Part shown: one piece after another, positions 1 to 7,753 of the stretch
Numbering within the stretch: position 1 is the first letter of the stretch
Layout of the letters: every line of letters begins with the position of its first letter
Source of the DNA: Sulfurimonas sp. HSL3-2
GTDB taxonomy: Bacteria; Campylobacterota; Campylobacteria; Campylobacterales; Sulfurimonadaceae
Length of the DNA stretch: 64,000 bases
Direction: 5' to 3'
Assembly: GCF_039645965.1 (NCBI RefSeq)
Contig: NZ_CP147917.1
Location: 1,116,001 to 1,180,000 of the forward strand
Notes under the pieces: generated by a model
Told to the model about the DNA's origin: nothing
The model's input: the letters and a program-made list of their open reading frames with translations, nothing else
Databases searched by the model: none
Program-made: the position numbers and the translations under genes

Positions 1-1
1 T

Positions 2-460
2 TTTGCTCTACTTTTATCGTCAAGTGTACTATTTGGCAATGAATTAAAAGTCACTGCCGATTCTTTCGACGGTGATGAGAAGAAGGGGATCGCTATATTT
101 CAAGGTGATGTCAAGATAAAAAGAGGCGTTGATGAACTCAATGCATCAAAAGTTACGATCTATACCGATGAAAAGCATGAACCTATCAAGATGGTAGCTG
201 AGGGGAATGTATCCTTCTTTGTAAAGACGGATAACAACTCGACATACACAGGACAGGCACAAAAAACGATCTATCTGCCAAAGATAAAAGAGTATCAGTT
301 CTATACAAACGTACATCTGCGCCAGATAAATGAAAAAAAACAGATCGACGGTGACAAAGTCATATTAAATACGATAGACGGAAAAGCTATCGCACAAGGT
401 GCAAATAAAGAGCCTGTTATCATGATATTTAATATCAAAGATAAAAATGAGAGTAATTAA
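2..460 (+). CDS. lptA: LptA-like LPS transport periplasmic protein (5' partial)
   Basis: The reading frame is open from base 2, so the start lies left of the window. The visible protein begins with the end of a hydrophobic signal peptide (LLLSSSVLFG) and continues into a beta-rich OstA/LptA fold, with phrases such as 'FQGDVKIKRG', 'ASKVTIYTD' and 'MVAEGNVSFF' that resemble the repeated strands of this family. LptA bridges the periplasm and carries lipopolysaccharide from LptC to LptD. The stop codon overlaps the engB start by one base (TAATG), a sign of coupling. An lptA-engB pair is common in Campylobacterota. An internal ATG at 191 is not the true start, because homology continues upstream. 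Confidence 0.85.
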   Translation, partial: FALLLSSSVLFGNELKVTADSFDGDEKKGIAIFQGDVKIKRGVDELNASKVTIYTDEKHEPIKMVAEGNVSFFVKTDNNSTYTGQAQKTIYLPKIKEYQFYTNVHLRQINEKKQIDGDKVILNTIDGKAIAQGANKEPVIMIFNIKDKNESN

Positions 461-1083
461 TGGTTGATATAGTAGAAGCAAAATTCATAACATCGGCTCC
501 AAGTATAGATAAAGCACCGCCTGCAGACGAGCAAAATGAGGTCGTCTTTATGGCCAGGTCAAATGCCGGTAAAAGCTCGCTTTTAAATGCTCTTACAAAC
601 CATAAGGGACTTGCAAAAGTTTCTTCAACACCGGGTAAGACCAGACTTATCAACTATTTTGACGTGACATTTTTAGATAGAGATATCAACGAAAAAAGAT
701 ATGCAAGATTTGTCGACCTTCCGGGTTTTGGATATGCAAAAGTTTCAAAATCTATGAAATACGACTGGGAAAAAAACTTAACGGACTATATAGCACAAAG
801 AGCGCAGATAAAACTTTTTATCCATCTTATAGACTGCCGTCATCCTGAGCTTGATATCGATGTCGATGTGGCAGATTTTTTACTCAACGTTGCGAATGAA
901 TCGCAGATAATCTTAACGGTATTTACAAAAATAGATAAATTAAACCAAAAAGAGCAGAGTGCACTTCGTAGAAAGTTCCCCGATGCTTTGATGGTCTCAA
1001 GCAGTAAAAAACGCGGTATCGGCAAACTTGTGTCTGAGATATATGAGATATTACAAGAGGAGATCATTGATGATAACATATAG
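460..1083 (+). CDS. engB: Ribosome biogenesis GTPase EngB/YsxC
   Basis: A 207-residue single-domain TrmE-Era-EngA-EngB GTPase needed for late assembly of the 50S subunit. Visible G motifs are the P-loop at residues 32-39 (ARSNAGKS, with Ala in place of the usual first Gly), G3 DLPGFGYA, G4 TKID and G5 SSSKK. Length matches the family. Its start overlaps the lptA stop by one base, and its last 14 bases overlap the next gene, so translation of the cluster is likely coupled. Confidence 0.95.
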   Translation: MVDIVEAKFITSAPSIDKAPPADEQNEVVFMARSNAGKSSLLNALTNHKGLAKVSSTPGKTRLINYFDVTFLDRDINEKRYARFVDLPGFGYAKVSKSMKYDWEKNLTDYIAQRAQIKLFIHLIDCRHPELDIDVDVADFLLNVANESQIILTVFTKIDKLNQKEQSALRRKFPDALMVSSSKKRGIGKLVSEIYEILQEEIIDDNI

Positions 1084-1528
1084 AAAAGCATCTCTAAATG
1101 ATATTGCGTCTATGCAGGCACTTATACAGCCTGAGGTCGATTCAGGTATTATCCTTGCAAGAAGTAATGATGAGATCGCGACGAATATCAGGTCTTATAT
1201 GCTTGCATATGAAGGTGATAAGCTTGTAGGATTCTGTGCTTTACATGTACACTCTCCGGCATTGGCTGAGATCAGATCATTGATCGTAAGAGAGGAATAC
1301 CGATCACATAATATCGGTTCAGAGATCGTTAGAAAATGTTTGGAAGAGGCAAAAAACTTAGGTTTAAAACAGGTCTTGGCATTGACATATAAACAAAGTT
1401 TCTTTGAAAAACTAGGATTTACAGAAATTCCAAAAGAGTCATTGCCTGATCATAAGATATGGGCTGATTGTATTAAATGTAAGCACTTTCCGGTATGCAA
1501 CGAAATATCACTAATAAAAAATATTTAA
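1070..1528 (+). CDS. argA: GNAT acetyltransferase, probable short ArgA (N-acetylglutamate synthase)
   Basis: A 152-residue GNAT-fold protein. The start is taken at the ATG at 1070 (MITYRKASLNDI), because the upstream in-frame ATG at 1028 would only add residues read from the engB frame. The acetyl-CoA pyrophosphate-binding region falls in the 'REEYRSHNIGSEIV' segment. The tail 'CIKCKHFPVC' is a cysteine cluster resembling that of stand-alone short N-acetylglutamate synthases, which make the first intermediate of arginine synthesis. The GNAT family is clear. The ArgA assignment rests on length and the Cys tail and is less certain. The gene overlaps both engB and the following membrane protein gene. 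Confidence 0.7.
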   Translation: MITYRKASLNDIASMQALIQPEVDSGIILARSNDEIATNIRSYMLAYEGDKLVGFCALHVHSPALAEIRSLIVREEYRSHNIGSEIVRKCLEEAKNLGLKQVLALTYKQSFFEKLGFTEIPKESLPDHKIWADCIKCKHFPVCNEISLIKNI

Positions 1529-1983
1529 ATATATTCATATATTTAATACTATTTTTAATATATGAAAGCTTAAGCAGTATATATCTTTTTTTACCGCCGC
1601 TGTTTGCTGTCTTGTTCGTTATCTTTATAAATGCGATCAAAGATGAAGATACGGTAGTACTGCTTGCAGCATCGATGGCTTTAGTCCTGCTTGAGGCCCA
1701 AAAAGACTATATACTCTTTAGTTCGATTGTGTATTTTACTTTTGTATATCGATTTTTAGTCTTAAAACTTGACAAAAATATACAGTGTACGAACTGTATC
1801 AAATTTTTACTGGTCTTGATAGCATACATAGGGTACTACCTGTTTGCATTGATACTATCACAAATATTTTTACTGAATCAACCGGAACTTAGTCTTTATG
1901 TGATCTACTATATCGTGATCGAATTTATTATCATACTGATCTTTCAAGACTGGAATTCAAAAGGGACATGGTTTGAGGCTTAA
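1495..1983 (+). CDS. Small integral membrane protein upstream of PBP2 (MreD-like position)
   Basis: A 162-residue, very hydrophobic protein with about four or five predicted membrane segments (near residues 9-30, 32-45, 52-66, 102-125 and 135-152). I do not recognise a diagnostic motif. Its place directly before mrdA, overlapping it by 11 bases, is where mreD often lies in other bacteria, so a role in elongasome or cell-wall synthesis is possible. That is inference from position and topology only. The 5' end overlaps the acetyltransferase gene by 34 bases. Confidence 0.65.
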   Translation: MQRNITNKKYLNIFIYLILFLIYESLSSIYLFLPPLFAVLFVIFINAIKDEDTVVLLAASMALVLLEAQKDYILFSSIVYFTFVYRFLVLKLDKNIQCTNCIKFLLVLIAYIGYYLFALILSQIFLLNQPELSLYVIYYIVIEFIIILIFQDWNSKGTWFEA

Positions 1984-3757
1984 AATAATACTGCTTATCT
2001 TTACCGTTGCGTGGATATCTCTAATTGTAAGAGTATTTTACCTAGCGATCCAGCATAATGATTATTATGAAGATCTATCGGATAAAAATACGATCAAAAC
2101 AGAGCTTATAGCACCTGTACGTGGTGAAATACTAGATAGAAACAACAACCCTATAGCGATCAATAAACTTGGATTTAAGATAGAGATCGCTCCGCATCTA
2201 AGCAGTAAAAAAAATATGGCTACGCTGGATGAAGAGCTTGATGCACTGGTTAAGTATATACCTGCACTTGATAAAGCGAAGATGAAAAAGGAGTATATTA
2301 AAAATGACTCCTATTATAATCAAGACTATATAGAGGTCGCCAGTTTTATATCATATAAAGATATCATGCCTGTCTATTCTATTTTAAATCTGAGAGAAAA
2401 TATTCATATCATCTCGGCACCGAAACGTTTTTATCCATATAGCGACACTGCTTCACACATCATAGGTTATGTATCTAATGCCAATCAAAACGACATAGAC
2501 AGAGACCCTCTGCTTTCTATCATAGGCTCGGTCGGAAAGAACGGGATAGAACGCTACTACAATACTTTTTTAGAGGGTGAAGCCGGAGAGAGAAAAGTAA
2601 AAGTCAGTGCGAAAAACGAGGAGATCCAAGAGTTGTATCATAAGAACCCCGTAGAAAATCGCAAACTTATACTTTCTATAGATATGAATCTGCAAAAGTA
2701 TATATCCGACATGTTTAAAGATGAATCGGGTGCCGTTATCGTCATGGATGTAAACGGTGCGGTCTTAGCAGCAGGAAGCTTTCCGGAATATGATCTAAAC
2801 ACATTCGTTTCTGGAATATCGACAGAGAGATGGAAAGAACTTATCGAAGATATCGACGCTCCGTTTACAAATAAGCTTATAAACGGTCTGTATCCTCCTG
2901 GTTCTGTTGTCAAGATAGGTCTCGGGCTGATCTTTATCACTACAACTTTAAACGAAAGATGGGGAGTCAACTGTACCGGCAGCTATGTGGTTTCAAACCG
3001 TAACTTTAGATGTTGGAAAAAAGATGGGCATGGGCATACGGACATAAGAAAGGCTATCAGAGAGAGCTGTGATGATTATTTTTATAAGGCGAGTGTCAAT
3101 ACCGGTATAGAAACGATGAGTAAGGGGATGCTCAGATACGGTCTGGGTGAAAAAACAGGCATCGACCTGCCAAATGAGTTTATCGGTACGATTCCCAGCC
3201 GTGAGTGGAAAAGAAAAAAATACAACCAGGCCTGGTATATCGGAGAGACTTTAAATACGGCGATCGGACAGGGTGACTTTTTGGTCACGCCGATGCAGGT
3301 AGCTCAGCTTACGGCACTGATCGCGACGGGAAAACTTGTTACTCCGCATGTAGCCCAAAAAGTAGGTGACGAAGAGATAAAACCTGAGTTTAGAGATGTT
3401 CTGAGCGATATTGAAAAGAAAAAGATAGGTATCATCAGACAGGGGATGTATGATGTTTGTAACGCCGATCACGGTACGGCTACACCGTTTTTACATACAA
3501 AAGTCAGGCTTGCAGGTAAAACAGGTACTGCACAGGTCGTAGGGATCTCTCAAGAGACTAAAAAAAGACTTCAAGAACATGAGATGAAGTACTACACACG
3601 TTCACATGCGTGGCTTACGACTTACGGACCCTATAAAAATCCTCAGTATATAGTCACTGTTCTAGTCGAGCACGGCGGGCATGGTGGACATGCTGCAGGG
3701 GATATCGTGTCTAAGATATACGATAAACTTTTACAAGACGGGTATATAAAAAAATAA
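1973..3757 (+). CDS. mrdA: Penicillin-binding protein 2, elongation transpeptidase
   Basis: A 594-residue class B PBP that cross-links peptidoglycan during lateral wall growth. It has an N-terminal membrane anchor (about residues 4-25), a dimerisation/pedestal region containing the family phrase 'PVRGEILDRN', and a transpeptidase domain with SxxK at Ser311-Lys314 (SVVK), a second motif Ser365-Cys-Asp (SxD rather than SxN), and KTG at about 516-518 (GKTGTAQV). The start is a TTG at 1973, overlapping the upstream gene by 11 bases. It is the last gene of the cluster and is followed by a hairpin. Confidence 0.93.
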   Translation: MRLKIILLIFTVAWISLIVRVFYLAIQHNDYYEDLSDKNTIKTELIAPVRGEILDRNNNPIAINKLGFKIEIAPHLSSKKNMATLDEELDALVKYIPALDKAKMKKEYIKNDSYYNQDYIEVASFISYKDIMPVYSILNLRENIHIISAPKRFYPYSDTASHIIGYVSNANQNDIDRDPLLSIIGSVGKNGIERYYNTFLEGEAGERKVKVSAKNEEIQELYHKNPVENRKLILSIDMNLQKYISDMFKDESGAVIVMDVNGAVLAAGSFPEYDLNTFVSGISTERWKELIEDIDAPFTNKLINGLYPPGSVVKIGLGLIFITTTLNERWGVNCTGSYVVSNRNFRCWKKDGHGHTDIRKAIRESCDDYFYKASVNTGIETMSKGMLRYGLGEKTGIDLPNEFIGTIPSREWKRKKYNQAWYIGETLNTAIGQGDFLVTPMQVAQLTALIATGKLVTPHVAQKVGDEEIKPEFRDVLSDIEKKKIGIIRQGMYDVCNADHGTATPFLHTKVRLAGKTGTAQVVGISQETKKRLQEHEMKYYTRSHAWLTTYGPYKNPQYIVTVLVEHGGHGGHAAGDIVSKIYDKLLQDGYIKK

Positions 3758-3775
3758 TCTATGAAGATATGAAGT

Positions 3776-3823
3776 AGATATATTTACGTATGACTCTGTT
3801 TTGAGTCATGCAATAATATATCT
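3776..3823. terminator. Hairpin between convergent mrdA and exchanger genes
   Basis: Two nested inverted repeats: an outer AGATATAT/ATATATCT pair at 3776-3783 and 3816-3823, and an inner ATGACTC/GAGTCAT pair at 3790-3796 and 3803-3809. It lies between convergent genes and probably ends transcription from both sides. There is no long T run, so it is a weak intrinsic terminator candidate. Confidence 0.5.
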
Positions 3824-3834
3824 ATTTGTATGAC

Positions 3835-4773
3835 CTACAAAAACGCGTTAAACGAGTTTTGCAGGAACAGAGCAAGGATAATAAGTAAAAATATTGCTCC
3901 TGCTTTGTTATAGAGTCTGTTTGCAATGATAAATAGAAGCGTAAAAGATGCTGCGACTAAAATCATGATATCAAAGAAGTTGTTCTGCAGATTCACAGCA
4001 AGTGGATGCAACAGTGATGCACCTCCAAGAACCATAGAGAAGTTTGCGACGTTCGAGCCGATGATATTTCCGACGCTTAGGTCTGCATTGCCTTTTTTGA
4101 TCGCTACAAGAGATACTACAAGTTCAGGTAAGCTTGTCCCCAGTGATATCAATAGTAGACCGATGATCCATTCACTCACACCGAATGTTCTGGCGATATT
4201 TGAACCGCTCTCGATCACAAAGTTTGCACCGCCGATTACAAATATGAAACCTACGGCGAGCAGGGCGATAGATTTAAACCAGTTGAACTTCTCTTTTGTC
4301 AGTTCTTCGTCGATACTGCCGTCTAATTCACTTTTAGCATGCGTAAACAGAAATGTAAGATACGATACCATCATCAGTACAAATAAAAATCCGTCGAATC
4401 TTCCTACTTCACCGTCTTGGATCATCAGTAAGAACACTATAACAGGAACTACGACCCAAGCGCTGTCGATAGAAAACAGATCTCTTTTTGGATTCATCTT
4501 CTTTGCTATAAAAAACACGATTCCTAAGATAAGCGTGATGTTAAAAGTCACGCTTCCGATCACATTTGCTACTGCCATATCACTTTTTCCTGTGTATGAA
4601 GCCATCATAGATGCCGCCATCTCAGGCAGTGACGTCCCAAAAGCCACCAACGTAGCACCGATCACGAAGTGTGATATATTGTAATGAAGAGCTATTCTTT
4701 CTGATTCTCTTATTATGAAATCTGCTCCGTATATAAGAGCGGCCATAGATATTATAAATATAATAAAATCCAT
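3835..4773 (-). CDS. CaCA-family Na+/Ca2+ antiporter (YrbG-like)
   Basis: A 312-residue membrane protein with about ten predicted helices in two homologous halves. Each half carries the hallmark alpha repeat GTSLPE, once near residue 50 (FGTSLPEMAAS) and once near residue 215 (LGTSLPELVVS). The family exchanges Na+ or H+ for Ca2+ across the inner membrane. Length and symmetry match full-length bacterial members. It starts two bases after the ybeY stop on the same strand, suggesting a shared transcript. A long antisense reading frame across it is a shadow. Confidence 0.9.
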   Translation of the reverse strand: MDFIIFIISMAALIYGADFIIRESERIALHYNISHFVIGATLVAFGTSLPEMAASMMASYTGKSDMAVANVIGSVTFNITLILGIVFFIAKKMNPKRDLFSIDSAWVVVPVIVFLLMIQDGEVGRFDGFLFVLMMVSYLTFLFTHAKSELDGSIDEELTKEKFNWFKSIALLAVGFIFVIGGANFVIESGSNIARTFGVSEWIIGLLLISLGTSLPELVVSLVAIKKGNADLSVGNIIGSNVANFSMVLGGASLLHPLAVNLQNNFFDIMILVAASFTLLFIIANRLYNKAGAIFLLIILALFLQNSFNAFL

Positions 4774-4775
4774 TA

Positions 4776-5195
4776 TTATCCTTCTGTTCTGACAATTAAA
4801 CTGTCTGGTAAGTTGTATGCTTTGATGATCTCACTCTCTTTTTGACGCATCTCGCCGTTGTCGACTTCATGGTCAAATCCGAGGATATGAAGCAATCCGT
4901 GTATAAAAAGAAGTGTAAACTCTTCATTTACAGTGTGGTTAAACTTCAAAGAGGCCTTTTCTACATAGTCATATGAGATCACGATACTTCCTAAAGGGGA
5001 GAAGGGCATATCGTCATACGGAAAACTGAGGACATCGGTAGGTGAATCTATACCTCTGAACTCTTTATTGATCGCATGTATCTCTTCATTGTTTGTGAGA
5101 ACGAGCTCTATCTCTTTGTCTGTAAGGCTTTTTGCTATCGATTCGACCATAGTCAAATCAAAATTATGCGGTGTTCTGTTATCAAAATCAATCAT
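4776..5195 (-). CDS. ybeY: Endoribonuclease YbeY, 16S rRNA maturation
   Basis: A 139-residue protein carrying the zinc-binding signature HGxLHxxGxDH, with His99, His103 and His109. The central segment 'TDVLSFPYDD' is also characteristic. YbeY takes part in 16S rRNA 3' processing and ribosome quality control. Length is typical. It sits immediately upstream of the exchanger gene on the minus strand. Confidence 0.93.
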   Translation of the reverse strand: MIDFDNRTPHNFDLTMVESIAKSLTDKEIELVLTNNEEIHAINKEFRGIDSPTDVLSFPYDDMPFSPLGSIVISYDYVEKASLKFNHTVNEEFTLLFIHGLLHILGFDHEVDNGEMRQKESEIIKAYNLPDSLIVRTEG

Positions 5196-5257
5196 ATGGA
5201 ATTATATCGAAGAAGAGTTGTAAATGCAGTTACAGATAGAAGACTATCTGTAAAAAA

Positions 5258-5458
5258 TTATGCTAATAGATCTAAACTTTGACCTAAACCTGTTTTTTGG
5301 GCTGTAGACTCTTGTAGCCTTGCGTCTTGAACATTACTGTTTTGAACAGCAGCGCTATCTAAAACATCCATAACAGCTCTTGCGTCAACTTCTTGACTTT
5401 TTTTCATAGCATACATTTGTGCTTCAACCGGAGCATTTGAACTTGTAATAGCGTCCAT
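5258..5458 (-). CDS. Small YjfB-like putative motility protein
   Basis: A 66-residue acidic/polar peptide without a signal sequence, starting 'MDAITSSNAPVEAQMYAMKK'. The pattern of an N-terminal start, an AMKK-type helix and a short 'VMDVLDSA' helix resembles the YjfB-like putative motility protein family. A sigma-28-like box lies upstream (see the promoter at 5493), which supports a flagellar link. The biochemical role is unknown. Confidence 0.6.
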   Translation of the reverse strand: MDAITSSNAPVEAQMYAMKKSQEVDARAVMDVLDSAAVQNSNVQDARLQESTAQKTGLGQSLDLLA

Positions 5459-5492
5459 AATTTACCCTTTAACTATATATTTGCACACTTAT

Positions 5493-5525
5493 ATATCGAC
5501 CAAATAGAAATAAATATTAAAAATA
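5493..5525 (-). promoter_or_regulatory. Possible sigma-28 promoter for the YjfB-like gene
   Basis: Read on the minus strand, a CGATAT box (plus-strand 5493-5498) resembles the Campylobacterota sigma-28 (FliA) -10 element. A T-rich TTTAAT-like segment lies about 16 bases upstream. The gene downstream is a motility-type peptide. The region is AT-rich, so a chance match is possible. Confidence 0.35.
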
Positions 5526-5550
5526 AAACCTTATATGATACTATTACAAT

Positions 5551-6069
5551 ATGAAGAGAAGAAAGTTTATTGCCTATTCTGTCGTCCTGTTTAGCTCTAC
5601 GGTGTTTGCCAAAGAGATAAATTCGTACGCCTTACATGTAACTATACTAAAAGAGCCGTATCAGACCATATCTCAAGTTATAGACGATCTTTTTACTCCC
5701 AGCGTTGGGATGCCGAGCCCTCACTCTTTAAATGTCGTAGGTTTTTTAAAAGCCGTTATGCGGGACAAAAGAGTCACAAAAGAGAGAAAAGAGTTTATTT
5801 TAAACGGTGTAGAGTGGTTGAACCAAACAGCGCAGAATCACTATATAAAAAACTATATAGTACTTTCATCGGATCAACGACAGGAACTGCTAAAAAAGAT
5901 ATCGCAAAAGCAGTGGGGCGACAATTGGCTGTGGTATCTTATGAACTACACATTTGAAGCGATGTTCAGCGATCCTGTTTACGGCGCTAACATCGATAAG
6001 ATCGGATGGCAGTGGCTTGAGTATAAACCCGGGCTTCCACAACCTCCAAAGGTAAACAGATATGTATGA
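5551..6069 (+). CDS. Gluconate 2-dehydrogenase subunit 3-like small subunit
   Basis: A 172-residue protein starting with a twin-arginine-like signal (MKRRKFIAYSV, then a hydrophobic stretch ending near Ala20). The C-terminal half, with 'QWGDNWLWYLMNYTFEAMFSDPVYGAN', is split here as a motif of W, Y, E and the DPxYGxN phrase typical of the gluconate 2-dehydrogenase subunit 3 family. These small subunits accompany GMC flavin dehydrogenases and carry the export signal for the pair. The stop overlaps the start of the large subunit by eight bases, so the two proteins are almost surely partners. The substrate is unknown. Confidence 0.8.
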   Translation: MKRRKFIAYSVVLFSSTVFAKEINSYALHVTILKEPYQTISQVIDDLFTPSVGMPSPHSLNVVGFLKAVMRDKRVTKERKEFILNGVEWLNQTAQNHYIKNYIVLSSDQRQELLKKISQKQWGDNWLWYLMNYTFEAMFSDPVYGANIDKIGWQWLEYKPGLPQPPKVNRYV

Positions 6070-7738
6070 TGTATGTATAATCGGAAGCGGTGCAGGCGGT
6101 GCTCCCATCGCTTATGAGCTTTCTCGTGCCGGCAAAAAAGTATTGGTTCTTGAAAAGGGCAGGTACTACACGGAAAAAGATTTTTTCAAAGATGAACTTG
6201 CCGTGTCAAGAAGAGATATCTATACACCGCCGCTTGATGAGCAGCAGCATGTCATAGAAACGCGAAACAATGATGGAGAGTGGGAAGCCATTGAAGGAAG
6301 AAAAAGCGGCTGGAACTTCTGGAACGGATCGATGGTAGGGGGCTCATCAAACCTTATGAGCGGATACTTTCACCGTATGAAGCCAAACGACTTTCAACCG
6401 GCTTCCGTCTACCCGAAGATAGAGGGTGCTAACGTAGTCGACTGGATGATCGAGTATAAGGATCTGGAACCCTACTATGATAAGGTGGAAAAAGTCGTAG
6501 GTGTTTCCGGGCATGTGGTTCAACATCCGTTTTTAGAACCCCGTTCATCGGCCGAGTACCCGTTTAAACCTACCTGGGAGCATCCTATTGCATTTTGGTT
6601 CGATGCAGCATGTAAAAAGCTTGGATTTTACTCCATACCTACGGCACGTGCGGTTCTTCCGTATGATGCACTCGAACGAAAAGGGTGCTCATACTCAAAC
6701 TTTTGCGGCAGCTACGGATGCGCGACAGGAGCAAAGGGCAATGCCCGTTCGGCTCTTTTAGACAAGGCTTTAAAGACGGGAAACTGTACGATTTTAAGCG
6801 ATTCATTCGTATATAAGATAGAGAGTGACGAGAAAAAAGCGACAAAGATATACTACTATAATGAGGACAATCAAAGCTTACATGTAGAGGCAAAACTCTT
6901 TGTAGTGGCTGCACAGGCAGTTGAAAGTTCCAGACTGTTGTTAAACTCGAAAAACAGTTACTTTCCAAACGGTCTTTTAAATAACTATGGTCAAGTCGGC
7001 AAAAACCTTATATTCTCAGCCGGAGGAAACGGCGAGGGAAGACTGAGGTTTGAAGACCTGCCAAAAGAGAAACAGGACGTGCTGCTTTTAAGAGGTGCAT
7101 TTGTGAACCGCTCTTTACAGGACTGGTATGAGTATGAGCAAGATGGACAAACAATAAAAGGCGGTACGATCGACTTTTTATTTGAACATGCAAATCCGAC
7201 GAGCAGGGCACTGGCAGAGGTATATGATAATGATTCAAACCTGATCTGGGGTGAAAAACTGCAGCAAAAGATAAAATATGCTTTTATGCGGTCTAGAAAA
7301 TTCTCCTTTGAGGTCTTTAACGACTGGCTGCCTACGGATGATTGTTTTGTAACTATAGACGAGGATGTTAAAGACAAATGGGGCATCCCCGTGGGCAAGA
7401 TACGTCTAAACTCTCACAAGCATGACATAGAAGTCGGCAAGGTACTGGCAGGCAAAGCCGTACAGGTGCTAAAAGAGATGGGAGCAGTCGAAATAAGTAC
7501 AAATATATCGAGTGCTCCGCCGCCTAATCTAGTCGCAGGAGGATGCCGATTTGGTTATAATGAAAGAAATTCTGTTTTAGACAGGAACTGTAAGGCGCAT
7601 GCATTGGATAACCTGTATGTCACGGATGCATCGTTTATGCCTACAGGAGGCAGTGTTCCCTACACTTGGACGATCTATGCGAACTCTTTTAGAGTCGCAG
7701 ATGAGATACTTAAAAGATTTGATAATAAAGAATTTTGA
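6062..7738 (+). CDS. GMC-family FAD-dependent dehydrogenase, large subunit
   Basis: A 558-residue flavoprotein. The N-terminal Rossmann motif GSGAGGAPIAYELSRAG (residues about 8-24) and the following 'VLVLEKG' bind FAD. The middle has 'GGSSNLMSGY', and the C-terminus has 'LYVTDASFMPTGGSVPYTWT', typical of GMC sugar/alcohol dehydrogenases. It has no signal peptide and probably travels with the Tat-like small subunit encoded just upstream. I see no cytochrome c subunit gene nearby, so the electron acceptor is not apparent. The substrate could be a sugar, sugar acid or alcohol and cannot be read from the sequence. Confidence 0.85.
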   Translation: MYDVCIIGSGAGGAPIAYELSRAGKKVLVLEKGRYYTEKDFFKDELAVSRRDIYTPPLDEQQHVIETRNNDGEWEAIEGRKSGWNFWNGSMVGGSSNLMSGYFHRMKPNDFQPASVYPKIEGANVVDWMIEYKDLEPYYDKVEKVVGVSGHVVQHPFLEPRSSAEYPFKPTWEHPIAFWFDAACKKLGFYSIPTARAVLPYDALERKGCSYSNFCGSYGCATGAKGNARSALLDKALKTGNCTILSDSFVYKIESDEKKATKIYYYNEDNQSLHVEAKLFVVAAQAVESSRLLLNSKNSYFPNGLLNNYGQVGKNLIFSAGGNGEGRLRFEDLPKEKQDVLLLRGAFVNRSLQDWYEYEQDGQTIKGGTIDFLFEHANPTSRALAEVYDNDSNLIWGEKLQQKIKYAFMRSRKFSFEVFNDWLPTDDCFVTIDEDVKDKWGIPVGKIRLNSHKHDIEVGKVLAGKAVQVLKEMGAVEISTNISSAPPPNLVAGGCRFGYNERNSVLDRNCKAHALDNLYVTDASFMPTGGSVPYTWTIYANSFRVADEILKRFDNKEF

Positions 7739-7753
7739 TATTAGGAAATATGA

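Noticed and set aside
3926-4684. Long plus-strand reading frame of 252 codons
   Set aside because: It is antisense to the CaCA exchanger, which has two GTSLPE repeats. The plus-strand product has no recognisable feature and mirrors the codons of the real gene.
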